Assembly (NCBI GenBank): GCA_963846925.1
Contig: CAWJXW010000001.1
Location: 1-64,000 of the forward strand
Direction: 5' to 3'
DNA from: JAQBQB01 sp963846925
GTDB lineage: Bacteria; Gemmatimonadota; Gemmatimonadetes; Gemmatimonadales; Gemmatimonadaceae
DNA: 64,000 nt
Shown here: in pieces, positions 17,908 to 28,372 of the stretch
Layout: each line of letters opens with the position of its first letter
How positions within the stretch are numbered: position 1 is the stretch's first letter
The notes under the pieces: model-generated
What the model saw: the letters and a program-made list of their open reading frames with translations, nothing else
The model's database searches: none
What the model was told of the DNA's origin: nothing
Position numbers and translations under genes: made by a program

Positions 17908-19222
17908 CTATCGCTTGCACCACGCGGCCGAGTAGCGGCGCTCGAGGTAGTCCGTCATCGCGGTCGCCATGACGCTCGCGCCGGCGCTGGTCCAGTGCAT
18001 ATCCTGTTTGTAGTAGAGATCGCGATTGCCGGGGTAAGCCCGGAACGCGGGGAACGCCGTGAACAGCTCGATCGAATCCTTCGCGGCGAGAGACTCGATC
18101 GTCTTCACGCTGTTCTCCGACGGGCGAGCGTTCTTCGGCCATGAACTCGTAGCGGCCCGGGATCCACGACGTGTCGCTGTACTGATGCGGCCACGGGTAG
18201 ATCGACAGGACGAACGCCGCGTGCAGCGTGTCGCTGAGCTTCTTCATCCGATCGATGCTGTCGAAGATGTCAGCCCATTCGTGCCGCCGGTCCACCGTGT
18301 CGCCGGCAAGGGTGTAGTTCACTATCTCGGGATCCGCCAACGTGATCACGCGGGTGCCGACGTCGACGTTTCCGTAGTGGAACATCTTGTCGATGCTCAC
18401 GAAGATGAACCGCGTGAAGACGAGATGTTTGTCGATCCAGGTACGCACGCGGTCGGTGAGCGACGGATTCGTCATCGTGACCGCGTGCACGCGGAGCGGC
18501 ATGCCGTCGGCGGCGAAACTGCCCATGTGCCGATACGCCTGCTCTTGGACGAGATCGGTCACGTCGAGATCCTCGACCACGACGTCGGGGGTCGTGCCGC
18601 GGAGCTCGCGAAGCTCGATCAACGAGAGGATGGGCGCGTAGCTGTCGACGCCGCCGTTGAGCACCTGAATGTGCGGCCCGCCGCAGGCGGCGGCCTTCTC
18701 GTTCAGCGCCCGCTCGGTGAGCACCGACCACGTCTCGTCGTCGTGAACCCCTTTGCCCATCGTGAACGAATCGCCGAGCATGAGGATGCGGAACGTGTTG
18801 GCGGGCTTGGCCAGCGTCGCGTCCTGGCCGCGCATGCCGAGGTTGTTCACGCGCTGGATGTACGAGAACTCTGATTGCTCGATCCGGGAGTACGAGCTCG
18901 GCACCATCGAGTGATGCCGGTTCGGATCGGGGCGAAGCGCCGGCGACAGCGGCTTGATGAGAAAGAACCCGGCGACGAGGTCGAGGATGAAGAACGGAAC
19001 CGCGATCGACGTCAGGACCAGCCAGGTGCTCAAGACGTTGTTTCGGTAGCGCGTCTCCGACAGGAGATAGGAGACGAAGAAGGCGAGAACGACGCACAGG
19101 AGCAACCCGAGCGCGGCGACGGCGGCCGGACCGAAGAACCGCTCCACGAACAGCCGCTCATAGAGCAGCACGGCCGTCAACGCCGTCATGCCGATCGTCA
19201 GAACGAGAAACGTCTTTTTCAC
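17908..19222 (-). CDS. SGNH-fold membrane protein (acetyltransferase/esterase-like), one frame break
   Basis: The GTG start at 19220-19222 (KKTFLVLTIGMTALTAVLLY) leads into three membrane helices within the first 105 residues. An SGNH domain follows with block I ILMLGDSFTMGKG, and the C-terminal catalytic pair DMHWTSAG. Between them the frame changes near 18122 (MAEERSP continuing as SENSVKTIESLAAKDSIELF). About 438 residues. This resembles AlgJ/AlgX-like or lipase-like proteins that modify exported polysaccharides. It is divergent from the carbamoyltransferase operon across 290 bases that hold no gene, a partnership seen in other bacteria, so it probably shares that pathway. Confidence 0.75.
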
Positions 19223-19511
19223 GGTGAACGCGTCCTCGCGAAGGCGCAAACGCTTCGGTCGAGCGGAGTTGGAATGGGGCCGGGCGCACCCCACAGTATC
19301 GGCCTAGAAATGAAGCGGCTGTTTCCTTAGAAAGGACGCCCGTGTGCAACGTTGCGTATCTGAAGCAGAATCTTAGTTGCCACGGGCGCCGCGGGTCGAC
19401 ACTCTTAGGGGTCAGGCTGGCGCCAATGGGCACCCGTTGGCCGCCGACCCCGCGAGAGGTTGCGACCGGGGCTCCCGCTGCCTTTTCTCGAGCTCGATTG
19501 GGACGTATCGC

Positions 19512-21401
19512 GTGACTTCGACACCAAGGTTCATCCTCGGAATCTCGGCGTACTATCACGACAGCGCCGCGTGCTTGCTTCGCGACGGAGAAATCGTCGC
19601 CGCCGGGTCGGAGGAGCGGTTCACGCGCAAGAAGGGCGATGCCGCATTCCCGATCGAGGCCGCGACCTATTGTCTCCGCGAGGCCGGCATCACGGTCGCC
19701 GACCTCGCCGCCGTCGGCTTCTACGACAAGCCGCTCCTCAAGTTCGAGCGCATTCTCGAGACGTACCTTGCCCAGGCCCCGAAGGGCTTCGCCAGCTTTC
19801 TCAAGGCGGGACCGCTCTGGGTGAAGGAAAAGCTCTTCACCGACCGCGAGCTTCGCGAGGCCATCGGCCGTCTCGCCGACCGGGCGGCCGAGGACCCGGC
19901 GCCCTACGACGGTGAGTTGCTCTACTCCGAGCACCACGAGAGCCACGCCGCGAGCGCCTTTTTTCCGTCTCCGTTCGAGGAAGCCGCGATCCTCACCATG
20001 GACGGCGTCGGCGAATGGGCCACCGCTTCCATCGGCGTCGGCCGCGGCGCCGAGATCGAGATCATCAAAGAGTTGAAATGGCCGGACTCGCTCGGCCTGC
20101 TCTATTCGGCGTTCACCTACTACACGGGGTTCAAGGTGAACTCCGGCGAGTACAAGGTGATGGGGCTTGCCCCCTACGGCGAGCCAAAATACGTCGATCT
20201 GATTTACGAGCACATCGTCGACCTCAAGGACGACGGTTCGTTCACGCTCGACCAGAAGTACTTCAACTATCTGGGCGGGCTGACGATGACGAACGCCGCG
20301 TTCGACAAGATCTTCGGCGGCCCGCCGCGCGTCCCCGAGACCGACCTGACGCAAAAGGAAATGGACCTCGCGAGGAGTGTCCAGACGGTGTGCGAGGACA
20401 TCATGATGCGCATGGCGCAGACGGCGCATCGAGAGACGGGGCTCGAGTCCTTATGCATGGCGGGCGGCGTCGCGCTGAACTGTGTCGGCAACGGACGGCT
20501 GCTTCGTGAAGGCCCGTTCAAGTCGCTCTGGATCCAGCCTGCCTCGGGCGATGCCGGCGGCGCGCTCGGCGTCGCGCAACTGATCCATCACCGCCACTTC
20601 AAGCAGCCGCGGCGCATTCCGCGCGGCGGCGATGGCCAGCCCCGCGACGCGATGAGGGGCTCGTATCTCGGACCGTCGTTCTCGAACGCCGAGATTGAGA
20701 GCTTCCTCAAGACGTCCAAGATCGAACACGAGAAGCTCGAGCCGTCGGCGGTTCCGGCCCGCGTGGCCGAGCTGCTTTCGCAAGGCGCGATCGTCGGCTG
20801 GTTCAACGGCCGGATGGAGTTCGGCCCTCGGGCGCTCGGCGCGCGGAGCATCCTCGGCGATCCGCGCAATCCCAAGATGCAGGCCGACATGAACATCAAG
20901 ATCAAGTTTCGCGAGGGCTTCCGGCCGTTCGCGCCGAGCGTGCTGCGGGAGCGCGTCAGCGACTGGTTCGAGATGGACTGCGACTCGCCGTACATGCTGC
21001 TGGTCGCGCCGGTGAAGCGAGAGCGGCAGATCCCCATGACGGACGATCAACAGAAGAACCTCTGGGGTATCGCGAAGCTCAACGTGCTGCGGTCGGACAT
21101 CCCGGCCGTCACCCACATCGACTACTCGGCGCGCGTGCAGACGGTATCGGCGGAGACGAGCCCCGACTACCACGCTCTCATCGACGCGTTTGAATCGTTG
21201 ACGGGCTGTCCGGTCATCGTGAACACGTCGTTCAACGTGCGCGGGGAGCCGATCGTCTGCACGCCGGAAGATGCATATCGGTGCTTCATGCGGACGCACA
21301 TCGACTACCTCGTGCTGGGTCCGTACCTCTTGAGCAAGACGAAGCAGGCCGCGTGGACCGAGGACGCGCAGGGGTGGAAGAACGAATTCCAGCTCGACTG
21401 A
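19512..21401 (+). CDS. Carbamoyltransferase (NodU/CmcH family)
   Basis: About 629 residues from GTG 19512, chosen because homologous sequence starts there (FILGISAYYHDSAACLLRDG). The N-terminal Kae1-like half has EHHESHAASAFFPSPFEEAA and ILTMDGVGEWAT, with the metal-binding histidines and ATP-site Asp. The C-terminal half has GWFNGRMEFGPRALGARSIL and VNTSFNVRGEPIV. The family transfers a carbamoyl group from carbamoyl phosphate, through carbamoyl-AMP, to a sugar or natural-product hydroxyl. It heads an operon with SxtJ-like and DUF5989 genes (36- and 38-base gaps). The target is unknown; with a divergent SGNH protein, a surface glycan is likely. Confidence 0.93.
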   Translation: MTSTPRFILGISAYYHDSAACLLRDGEIVAAGSEERFTRKKGDAAFPIEAATYCLREAGITVADLAAVGFYDKPLLKFERILETYLAQAPKGFASFLKAGPLWVKEKLFTDRELREAIGRLADRAAEDPAPYDGELLYSEHHESHAASAFFPSPFEEAAILTMDGVGEWATASIGVGRGAEIEIIKELKWPDSLGLLYSAFTYYTGFKVNSGEYKVMGLAPYGEPKYVDLIYEHIVDLKDDGSFTLDQKYFNYLGGLTMTNAAFDKIFGGPPRVPETDLTQKEMDLARSVQTVCEDIMMRMAQTAHRETGLESLCMAGGVALNCVGNGRLLREGPFKSLWIQPASGDAGGALGVAQLIHHRHFKQPRRIPRGGDGQPRDAMRGSYLGPSFSNAEIESFLKTSKIEHEKLEPSAVPARVAELLSQGAIVGWFNGRMEFGPRALGARSILGDPRNPKMQADMNIKIKFREGFRPFAPSVLRERVSDWFEMDCDSPYMLLVAPVKRERQIPMTDDQQKNLWGIAKLNVLRSDIPAVTHIDYSARVQTVSAETSPDYHALIDAFESLTGCPVIVNTSFNVRGEPIVCTPEDAYRCFMRTHIDYLVLGPYLLSKTKQAAWTEDAQGWKNEFQLD

Positions 21402-21437
21402 TCACGGCATCGTTTCTCCCCGACCTTCGACGAATCC

Positions 21438-21845
21438 ATGTCTCACCTCGATCAACCCCACGCCACGAGCCGACGAGAGCTGCGAAAATTCGGCTTGCTC
21501 GTCGGCGGAGCGTTCCTCGCTCTCGCCGCGATCGCGCTGTGGCGACACAAGTCGCCGACGCTGATGCGCACGTTCGGCGGCCTTGGCGTCGTGCTCGTCG
21601 TCGCCGGCGCGATCGTTCCGCGGCTCCTCGGCCCGGTCTACACCGGGTGGATGCGACTCGCCCTCGTGATCAGCAAGGTCACGACGCCAATCTTCATGGC
21701 CGTGATCTACTTCGTGGTCCTGACGCCGACCGGGCTTCTGATGCGCTTGTTCGGCTGGCGCGGGCTGGGTCCCGCGTCGAAGGAAACGAACTGGGTTACA
21801 CGGCCCGTCGGCGAACGAGCCAGCTCCTTGGAACGGCAGTTCTGA
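21438..21845 (+). CDS. SxtJ-family membrane protein
   Basis: A 135-residue protein (MSHLDQPHATSRRELRKFG) with four hydrophobic segments (LLVGGAFLALAAIALW, FGGLGVVLVVAGAIVP, MRLALVISKVTTPIFMAVIY, FVVLTPTGLLMRLFGW). This is the SxtJ-type small membrane protein that accompanies carbamoyltransferases in saxitoxin and in many unrelated carbamoylation loci. The role is undefined, probably membrane recruitment of the enzyme or its substrate. It sits between the carbamoyltransferase and DUF5989 genes. Confidence 0.85.
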   Translation: MSHLDQPHATSRRELRKFGLLVGGAFLALAAIALWRHKSPTLMRTFGGLGVVLVVAGAIVPRLLGPVYTGWMRLALVISKVTTPIFMAVIYFVVLTPTGLLMRLFGWRGLGPASKETNWVTRPVGERASSLERQF

Positions 21846-21883
21846 CGAACGAATCTACCAACCATTTGCCAAGAGCGACGAAA

Positions 21884-22042
21884 ATGGCGAAGACGAGTTT
21901 GATGGGCGAGATGTGGGCGTTCATGCGGGTCCGCAAAAAGTTCTGGCTCGTGCCGCTGATGGTCACGCTGCTCACGGTGAGCCTGCTGATTGCTTTTGCT
22001 CAGAGCTCCGTGCTCGCGCCCTTCATCTACTCGATCTTCTAG
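21884..22042 (+). CDS. DUF5989 small membrane protein
   Basis: Fifty-two residues (MAKTSLMGEMWAFMRVRKKF) with one C-terminal membrane helix (WLVPLMVTLLTVSLLIAFAQ) and the ending APFIYSIF. The sequence matches DUF5989, a tiny protein that nearly always follows an SxtJ gene and a carbamoyltransferase. Start ATG 21884. It completes the three-gene operon. The 281 bases after it (22043-22323) show no gene. Confidence 0.85.
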   Translation: MAKTSLMGEMWAFMRVRKKFWLVPLMVTLLTVSLLIAFAQSSVLAPFIYSIF

Positions 22043-22323
22043 GACTAGGCTTTTCTCGGACGCGGTTCGCCGATCGTCCGATGCGTGCGCGTTCGCGAAA
22101 GCCTCAGTCCCACGTGTGCCTTGGGCCAAGGTCCTGCAGGTCGGACCTTTCGCTGCCCGGCGCGCCTCGACACCGCCGCTAGTCTCGAGCCCGAGTCGAA
22201 CGTCGCCGCATTGCGCGCGCGACGTTTTCGGTTCCTATTAAAATCGCTCGCAGGTGGAAACCGTAAACACGGTCGATGTGTCCAACGCCCTGCCCAGGGC
22301 TTTCACTTCAATCGAGGCCTTCG

Positions 22324-23674
22324 ATGACTCCCACACGCCGCCGCCTCGCCGCTACAGCCGCGCTCGCCGCGCTCGCGACCGTCGCCGTCGCCGCGGTTCG
22401 TCCCGCGCCAACCAAGTTCACGGACACCACGCTCCCCAACGGGCTGCGCGTCATCATCGCCGAGGACCACGCCGCGCCGGTCTTCTCGATCGCCGTGAAC
22501 TACAACGTGGGATCGCGGAACGAGCGGAAGGGGCGAACCGGATTCGCCCACCTGTTCGAGCACATGATGTTCAAGGGCTCGGAGAACGTCGGCCAGGGTG
22601 AGCACCCGTACCTGCTGTTCATGAACGGCGGGGGCATGAACGGCACCACGAACAAGGATCGCACGGTCTACTACGAGATCCTGCCCTCGAACCAGGTCGA
22701 CCTCGCGCTGTTCCTCGAGGCCGATCGCATGAAGTCGCTCGCGATCACCAAGGACAACCTCGAGAACCAGATCAACGCCGTCCAGGAAGAGCGCCGCCTC
22801 GGCGTCGACAATGCAGCCCTACGGCAAGGTCAGCGACACGCTTCCCCAGCTCGCCTACGCGAATTTCGCCTATGCGCATTCGGTGATCGGCTCCATGGCC
22901 GACCTGAGCGCCGCGACCGTGCAAGACGTCTCGGACTTCTTCCATATGTACTACGCGCCCAACAACGCCATCGTCGCGATCGTCGGCGACGTGGACGCGA
23001 AGGCGACGCTCGAGAAAGTGAAGAAATACTTTGGCGGCATCGCACGGCAGCCCGCGCCGCCGCCGGTGGACATGAGCGAGCCGCCGCAGACCGAAGAGCG
23101 GCGCGCGACGCTCGACGACGCGCTCGCTCGTCTCCCGCGTCTCGACATGGCGTACCACGTGCCGGCGGGCTCGTCGCCCGACTACGACGCCCTCTCCGTG
23201 CTCTCGACGATTCTCTCGAGCGGCCGAAGCTCGCGGTTCTACGAGAGCATCGTGCGGCAGCAGCAGCTCGCGGCGAACGCGTTCGCCGGCGTTGCGGAGT
23301 CGCGCGGTCCCGGCCTCTTCTCGGTGACCGCGACGCCGACACCCGGCAAGTCCATCGCCGACCTCGAGGCGGCCATCGACGCCGAGTTCGAGAAGGTGAA
23401 AAACGGACCGATCGCCGACTGGGAGCTCGAGAAAGCCCGCGTCGCCGCACGCCGCAGCTACGTCGCCAGCCTCGGCAGCTCGTTGCAGCGCGCGATCGTG
23501 ATGTCGCAGAACGCCATGTTCTACGACGATCCGGATCTCCTGTCCAAGCGCCAGGCGCGCATCGAGAAGGTCACCGCCGCCGACGTGCAGCGCGTCGCGA
23601 AGCAGTATCTCGTGAAGACGAATCGCAGCGTCGTCGTCTCGATGCCCAAAACTTCCGGCCGCGGAGGGAACTGA
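22324..23674 (+). CDS. M16 zinc peptidase, catalytically competent subunit, one frame break
   Basis: From ATG 22324 a signal peptide (MTPTRRRLAATAALAALATV) leads to the M16 domain. The inverted zinc motif is in FAHLFEHMMFKG (HxxEH). The downstream Glu region is NLENQINAVQEERR. The frame changes near 22812, where one extra G separates VDN from QPYGKVSDTLPQLAYANFAY. The second, inactive-type M16 half continues to the end (ILSSGRSSRFYESIVRQQQL). About 450 residues. It forms a pair with the next gene, three bases on, which lacks the zinc motif. Two-gene M16 pairs of this kind are exported or periplasmic peptidases of Gram-negative bacteria. Confidence 0.9.
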
Positions 23675-23676
23675 TC

Positions 23677-25185
23677 ATGACGACGACTCACATCCGCACC
23701 TCGCGCCGGTCGCGTTCCAGCATCGCGGCCTTCGGGCTGGCGCTGATCTTCGCCGCGCCGCTCGCGGCGCAGCAGCCGCGGCGCGGCAACAGCAGCCGCC
23801 GTCGACCACGCAGATGGTGCTCAAGGGCAAAGCGCCCGTCTCGAACGAGCTGCTCAAGGTCACGCTGCCCAAGGCGAAGGAAGCAACGCTCCCGAACGGG
23901 CTGCGTCTGATGGTCCTCGAGGACCATCGCGTGCCGCAGGTGACCTTCCAACTGATGATTCCCGGCGCCGGGGGCTACTACGATCCGGCGGACCGCGGCG
24001 GACTCGCCACGTGGACCGCCGCGCTGATGCGCGAGGGAACGGCGACGCGCTCGTCCGCGCAGATCTCCGAAGCGCTCGAGACGATGGGCGCGGGACTCTT
24101 CACGAGCGGCGGCACGTCATCGACGAACGGCGAGATCGACGGCAGCGCGCTCACCGAGTCGCTGCCCAAACTGATGGACCTCACGGCGGACGTCCTGCTG
24201 CATCCGGCGTTCGCGCCGGCGGAGTGGGACCGGTACAAGACCCGGACGAAGCCGCAGTTCACGCAGCTTCGCACCAACCCGGCTTTCCTCGCCAACGAGA
24301 TGTTCAACAAGGTGGTGTTCGGCACGCATCCGGCCAGCCGCATCTTCCCGAGCGCGTCGGCGATCGACGCGGTCACCGCCGCCGATCTCGCCGAGTACTA
24401 CCGCACGCACTACGTGCCCGATCATGCGGTGCTCGCGTTCTCGGGTGACATCACGCTCGACCAGGCGCGCACGCTCACGACGAAATACCTCGGCGACTGG
24501 AAGCGCGCGGGAACGACGCCGGCGAAAGTGAGCGATCCGGGGCCGATGGGCGCGCCCAAGGTCTACCTCGTCCACCGCCCGAGTTCCGTGCAGACGACGT
24601 TGTACGTCGGCACGCAGGGACTCACGCGCACGAATGCCGACTACACGTCGCTCGCGGTCGCCAACCGCGTGCTCGGCGGCGTGATGGGCCGCCTCTTCCG
24701 GCATCTGCGCGAGGAGAAGGGCTACACGTACGGCATCGGCAGCAGCATCCAGACGTCTCCGTTCGTCGGCGCATGGACGGCGTCCACGAGCGTGCGGACT
24801 GAAGTCACCGAGCCGGCGCTGCGCGATCTCATGGCGGAGATCGCCGAGATGCGCGACAAGCCGGTGCCGGCGCAGGAGCTCGCGGACTCGAAGCGTGCGC
24901 TCGTCGCGCAGTTTGCGCTGTCGCTCGAGTCGCCGCAGCAGATGCTCAGCTACTCGCTCGACACGTGGGAGCTCGGGCTGCCGGCGAATTACTGGGACAC
25001 GTATCGCGGCGCGCGTCTCGGCCATCACCGCCGAGCAGGCACAGAGCGCGGCGAAGAAGTACTGGGATCCGTCACGTCTTCAGATCGTCGCCGTCGGCGA
25101 CGCGACGAAGATTCGCGACATTCTCGCCAAGTTCGGCGCGGTCGAGGTCTTCGATGCGGAGGGCAAGCCGCTCGTGGTGCCGTGA
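23677..25185 (+). CDS. M16 peptidase-like non-catalytic partner, two frame breaks
   Basis: Starts at ATG 23677 with a signal peptide (SRSSIAAFGLALIFAAPLAA). Frame changes near 23775 lead to APVSNELLKVTLPKAKEATL and the M16 fold, and near 25012 to VSAITAEQAQSAAKKYWDPS and the end at 25185. Where active enzymes have HxxEH, this one has RGGLATWTAALMREG, so it cannot bind zinc in the usual way. The conserved glycine-rich loop and RLFRHLREEKGYTYGIGSSI are present. About 502 residues. It should pair with the upstream active subunit. It ends four bases from the convergent HTH gene. Confidence 0.88.
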
Positions 25186-25189
25186 TTTT

Positions 25190-25864
25190 CTAGCCGCGTC
25201 GATCGGTCGGCACGGCCCCCTTCTGATCCGGAGAGAGTGGGGGCCGCCGGAAGCGTCGATAAGCCACGTAGATAAAACCGGCGACGATGCCGAGCGCCGC
25301 GCTCGCCGAGAATCCGCCGAGCACGACGAGCAACCCGCTGACGCCCATGCCGGCGAGCCGCGGCAGCAGGAAGACCAACTTGATCAGACTGTACGCGAGA
25401 CATGCCGCCGCGCCGATCGCCGGCGGCTGTGCCCATTGCGGCAGTCGCTGAATGCGTTCGTAGATCGGCAGCGCGATCGCGAGCCACCCGATGACCGGTG
25501 GACGCGGCATCGGTGGAAATCGTTCCGCGATGTACGCGACACGCGCCTTGCACACTTGGCAGGTTTTCATGTGCGCATCGAGTCGCGCGTCGCGCTCGGC
25601 CTGACGCTCGGCTCTGTCGGATTCCGGCTCATTCTCGATGGCCTGAACCCAATCGCAGGTCGGAAGGCCGCTCGCGGCAAGAGCGTTGCGGCGTTCAATC
25701 CCCGCGGCCGTCCATTGCAGCATGGCTGCTACGCGGCGCGGCACCTTGATGCGCCCGTCTTCCCAACCGGCGACGACGCCAGGAGTCATACCGAAACTGG
25801 CCGCCGTCTCGTCCTGGGTCAGGCCCAGTGCTTCGCGCGTGCGCCGCGCCTCGTCTCCTGTCAT
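25190..25864 (-). CDS. HTH (XRE-type) membrane regulator with zinc-finger-like Cys motif
   Basis: From ATG 25862-25864, 224 residues. The N-terminus is an XRE helix-turn-helix (EARRTREALGLTQDETAASF, GMTPGVVAGWEDGRIKVP). Cysteines at LPTCDWV and KTCQVCKARVAYI give a small metal-binding site like that of anti-sigma zinc fingers. Two or three membrane helices follow (AIGAAACLAYSLIKLVFLLP, GLLVVLGGFSASAALGIVAG). A DNA-binding domain tethered to the membrane suggests a signal-responsive repressor. It is divergent from the kinase-TPR gene, with about 90 bases between the starts, so control of that gene is plausible. Confidence 0.75.
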   Translation of the reverse strand: MTGDEARRTREALGLTQDETAASFGMTPGVVAGWEDGRIKVPRRVAAMLQWTAAGIERRNALAASGLPTCDWVQAIENEPESDRAERQAERDARLDAHMKTCQVCKARVAYIAERFPPMPRPPVIGWLAIALPIYERIQRLPQWAQPPAIGAAACLAYSLIKLVFLLPRLAGMGVSGLLVVLGGFSASAALGIVAGFIYVAYRRFRRPPLSPDQKGAVPTDRRG

Positions 25865-25953
25865 AACCACGGAGAAAATACGGCTCGGAGCGACTGAGCG
25901 ATACCGCGCGCTCGACAGCGAGCATGCCATCGCCATCCGCCTGAATTGGACTC

Positions 25954-28236
25954 ATGTTTCCGATTATGACCACCCCCTCGGGCGACCTCGCCGCGTCATT
26001 GGCTGATCGCTACGTCATCGAACGAGAGCTCGGCGCGGGCGGCATGGCGACGGTCTATCTCGCGCGAGACGTACGACACGATCGCTCGGTGGCGATCAAG
26101 GTCCTTCGTGGCGACCTCCCGGTGGACGTGCAACGGTTCCATCGTGAGATTCGCGTGCTGGCGAACCTTCGTCATCCGTTCATTCTCCCGCTCCACGATT
26201 CCGGCGAGGCCGCGGGAGAGCTGTACTTCGTCATGCCGTACATCGACGGCGAGTCGCTGCGCGCGCGGCTCGTGCGCGAAGGGCGACTCCCCGTGGAGCA
26301 GGCGCTCGAGGTCGCGCGCCAGATCGCCGATGCCCTGCAGACGGCACACGACCAAGGGGTCATTCATCGCGACGTGAAGCCGGAGAACATTCTGCTCACG
26401 CGCAGCGGACATGCGTTGCTCGCCGACTTCGGCATCGCGCGCGCGACCGCCGGCGCCGGACCGGCGGACGCGATGACGCAGGCGGGGCTGACGATTGGAA
26501 CGGTCGCCTACATGAGCCCGGAACAGGCGCTGGGCGAGCGCGACCTCGACGCCCGGTCCGACCTCTACGCGCTCGGCTGCGTGCTCTACGAAATGCTCGT
26601 TGGCGCGCCGCCGTTCACCGGTCCGACGCCGATGAGTGTTCTTGCAAAACACCTCACGGCGCCGCCGCCGGACCCGCTCGTGGCGCGTTCCGACATTCCC
26701 GCCGCGGTTTCGACGGCGATCTCGCGGACGCTGGCCAAAGAGCCGGGCGACCGGCCGTCGTCGGCTCGCGAGTTTGCGTCCGCGCTCGCCACGAGCGGCG
26801 AGCGCCAGGCGGCATCGCGGTCGCCGCTGACAGGCGCGGTGGCCGCCGCGGCGCAGCTGTCGGTCGCCGTGCTTCCGATAAACACGATCGGCGGCACGCC
26901 GGACGATGGATACTTCGGCGAAGGACTCACCGAGGAGCTGACGCTGGCGCTGTCGCGCCTCGAGGGCTTGCGCGTCGTCTCTCGTACGTCGGCGGCGTCC
27001 TTTCGCGGCCAGTCGCTACCGCTCACCGCGATTGCCGCGCAGCTCGGCGTGGAGTTCGTCGTGGAAGGAAGCGTGCGTCGCGCCGGCGATCGGCTTCGTT
27101 TCTCCGCGAAGCTGATCCGTGCCTCCGAGGATTCGGCGCTCTGGTCCGACACCTTCGATCGCACCGTCCACGACGTGTTCGCCGTGCAGGACGAAATCAC
27201 GAGGCAGGTGGTGGACACGATCGCCGGCGCGCTACAGCTGGGAAAGCTGCGCGGCCAGGTGCCGGTAGCCGCGACGCGCAGTCTCGAGGCGTACGACCTG
27301 TACCTGCTGGGGCGGCATCACTGGTCCGAGCGCAGCGAGGCCGGCATGCATCGCGCGCGCGAACTGTTCCAGCAGGCGTTGGCGCTCGACCCGGCGTATG
27401 CCCCCGCTTGGTCGGGGCTGGCCGACGCCTCGGCCGTGCTGGCGTCGTGGCAATTCGCCGATGCCGCCGAGATGTACCCGGTCGCGACGGACGCCGCGCG
27501 CCGCGCGCTGGAGCTCGACGAGTCGCTCGCCGAGGCGCACGCGTCGCTCGGCTTCGTGAAGATGTACTGGGAGTGGGATTGGGACGGCGTGCTGCGCGAG
27601 CTTCGCCGCACGATCGAGCTGAACCCCAATCACGAAACGGCGCACCGCTGGCTGTCCGCGTTTCTCGCCGGCATTGGCAGGTTCGACGAGGCCATGCCGA
27701 TCGCGGAGCGCGCACTTCTCCTCGATCCGGTCTCGGTCCTTCCGCACATGAACCTCGGCATCATCCACATGCTGGCGGGGGATCTGCCGCGCGCCGAAGC
27801 GCGATTTCGTCACGTGCTCGCGATCAATCCGGCGTTTCTTCGGGCCTCCCTCTTTCTCGGCGCGTTGCTCGGCCTGCAAGGCCAGTACGAGGAGAGCATT
27901 CGGATCATGAGCGAGTTGGTTGACCGCGGCAACCGCGCGCCGTTCTATGTCTGGGCCCTCGCCATGGCGTTCGCTATGGCGGGCCGTCCTCGTGAAGCGC
28001 GCGAGCTGCTCGCTCCCATCGATCAGACCAAGTTTCCGGCGCTCTATCGGGCTGAAGTCCTCTTCTATCTTGGCGAGCGCGATGCGGCGTTGACGGCGTT
28101 GGAGCAGGGCCTCGCCGAACGGTCCGACTGGATGTACTCAATCGCGACACAACCCTTCTTGAAGGATCTCCACGGGGAGCCCCGATTTCAGGCGGTCCTT
28201 GCGAAGCTTGCGTTGCCGTCGCCACGTCGTGGCTGA
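25954..28236 (+). CDS. Ser/Thr protein kinase with TolB-like and TPR C-terminal region
   Basis: About 760 residues; ATG 25966 (MTTPSGDLAASLADRYVIER) is an alternative start. The kinase domain is complete: GAGGMATVY loop, VAIKVLRG Lys, HRDVKPENIL catalytic loop, LLADFGIAR and YMSPEQAL. After residue 300 comes a domain seen in signalling proteins of this phylum (VAVLPINTIGG, GLTEELTLALSRLEGLRVVS, VEFVVEGSVRRAGDRLRF). TPR-like repeats run to the end (FQQALALDPAYAPAWSGLAD, ALLLDPVSVLPHMNLGIIHM). No clear membrane helix is seen, so it is probably cytoplasmic. The frame is intact. It is close in layout to the kinase at 44961. Substrate unknown. Confidence 0.9.
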   Translation: MFPIMTTPSGDLAASLADRYVIERELGAGGMATVYLARDVRHDRSVAIKVLRGDLPVDVQRFHREIRVLANLRHPFILPLHDSGEAAGELYFVMPYIDGESLRARLVREGRLPVEQALEVARQIADALQTAHDQGVIHRDVKPENILLTRSGHALLADFGIARATAGAGPADAMTQAGLTIGTVAYMSPEQALGERDLDARSDLYALGCVLYEMLVGAPPFTGPTPMSVLAKHLTAPPPDPLVARSDIPAAVSTAISRTLAKEPGDRPSSAREFASALATSGERQAASRSPLTGAVAAAAQLSVAVLPINTIGGTPDDGYFGEGLTEELTLALSRLEGLRVVSRTSAASFRGQSLPLTAIAAQLGVEFVVEGSVRRAGDRLRFSAKLIRASEDSALWSDTFDRTVHDVFAVQDEITRQVVDTIAGALQLGKLRGQVPVAATRSLEAYDLYLLGRHHWSERSEAGMHRARELFQQALALDPAYAPAWSGLADASAVLASWQFADAAEMYPVATDAARRALELDESLAEAHASLGFVKMYWEWDWDGVLRELRRTIELNPNHETAHRWLSAFLAGIGRFDEAMPIAERALLLDPVSVLPHMNLGIIHMLAGDLPRAEARFRHVLAINPAFLRASLFLGALLGLQGQYEESIRIMSELVDRGNRAPFYVWALAMAFAMAGRPREARELLAPIDQTKFPALYRAEVLFYLGERDAALTALEQGLAERSDWMYSIATQPFLKDLHGEPRFQAVLAKLALPSPRRG

Positions 28237-28372
28237 TCAGCGAGCTCGCTTAACCGTTTCCGCGACTCGCTCACGAGGAGTGGGCACACACAACGATCGC
28301 CTCACCCGGCCGAGCCTGGAAGGAGGAACCCAATGGAGCAGGGTCCTCGCCCGGTGGGCGCGGTCCCCCATT

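Noticed and set aside
18059..18874. A plus-strand frame opposite the SGNH gene
   Set aside because: Arg/Val/His-rich shadow without motifs; the minus-strand gene is well supported.
19223..19511. Stem GCCAATGGG/CCCGTTGGC near 19421-19442 considered as a riboswitch
   Set aside because: A single nine-base hairpin without any known aptamer consensus; not enough to call.
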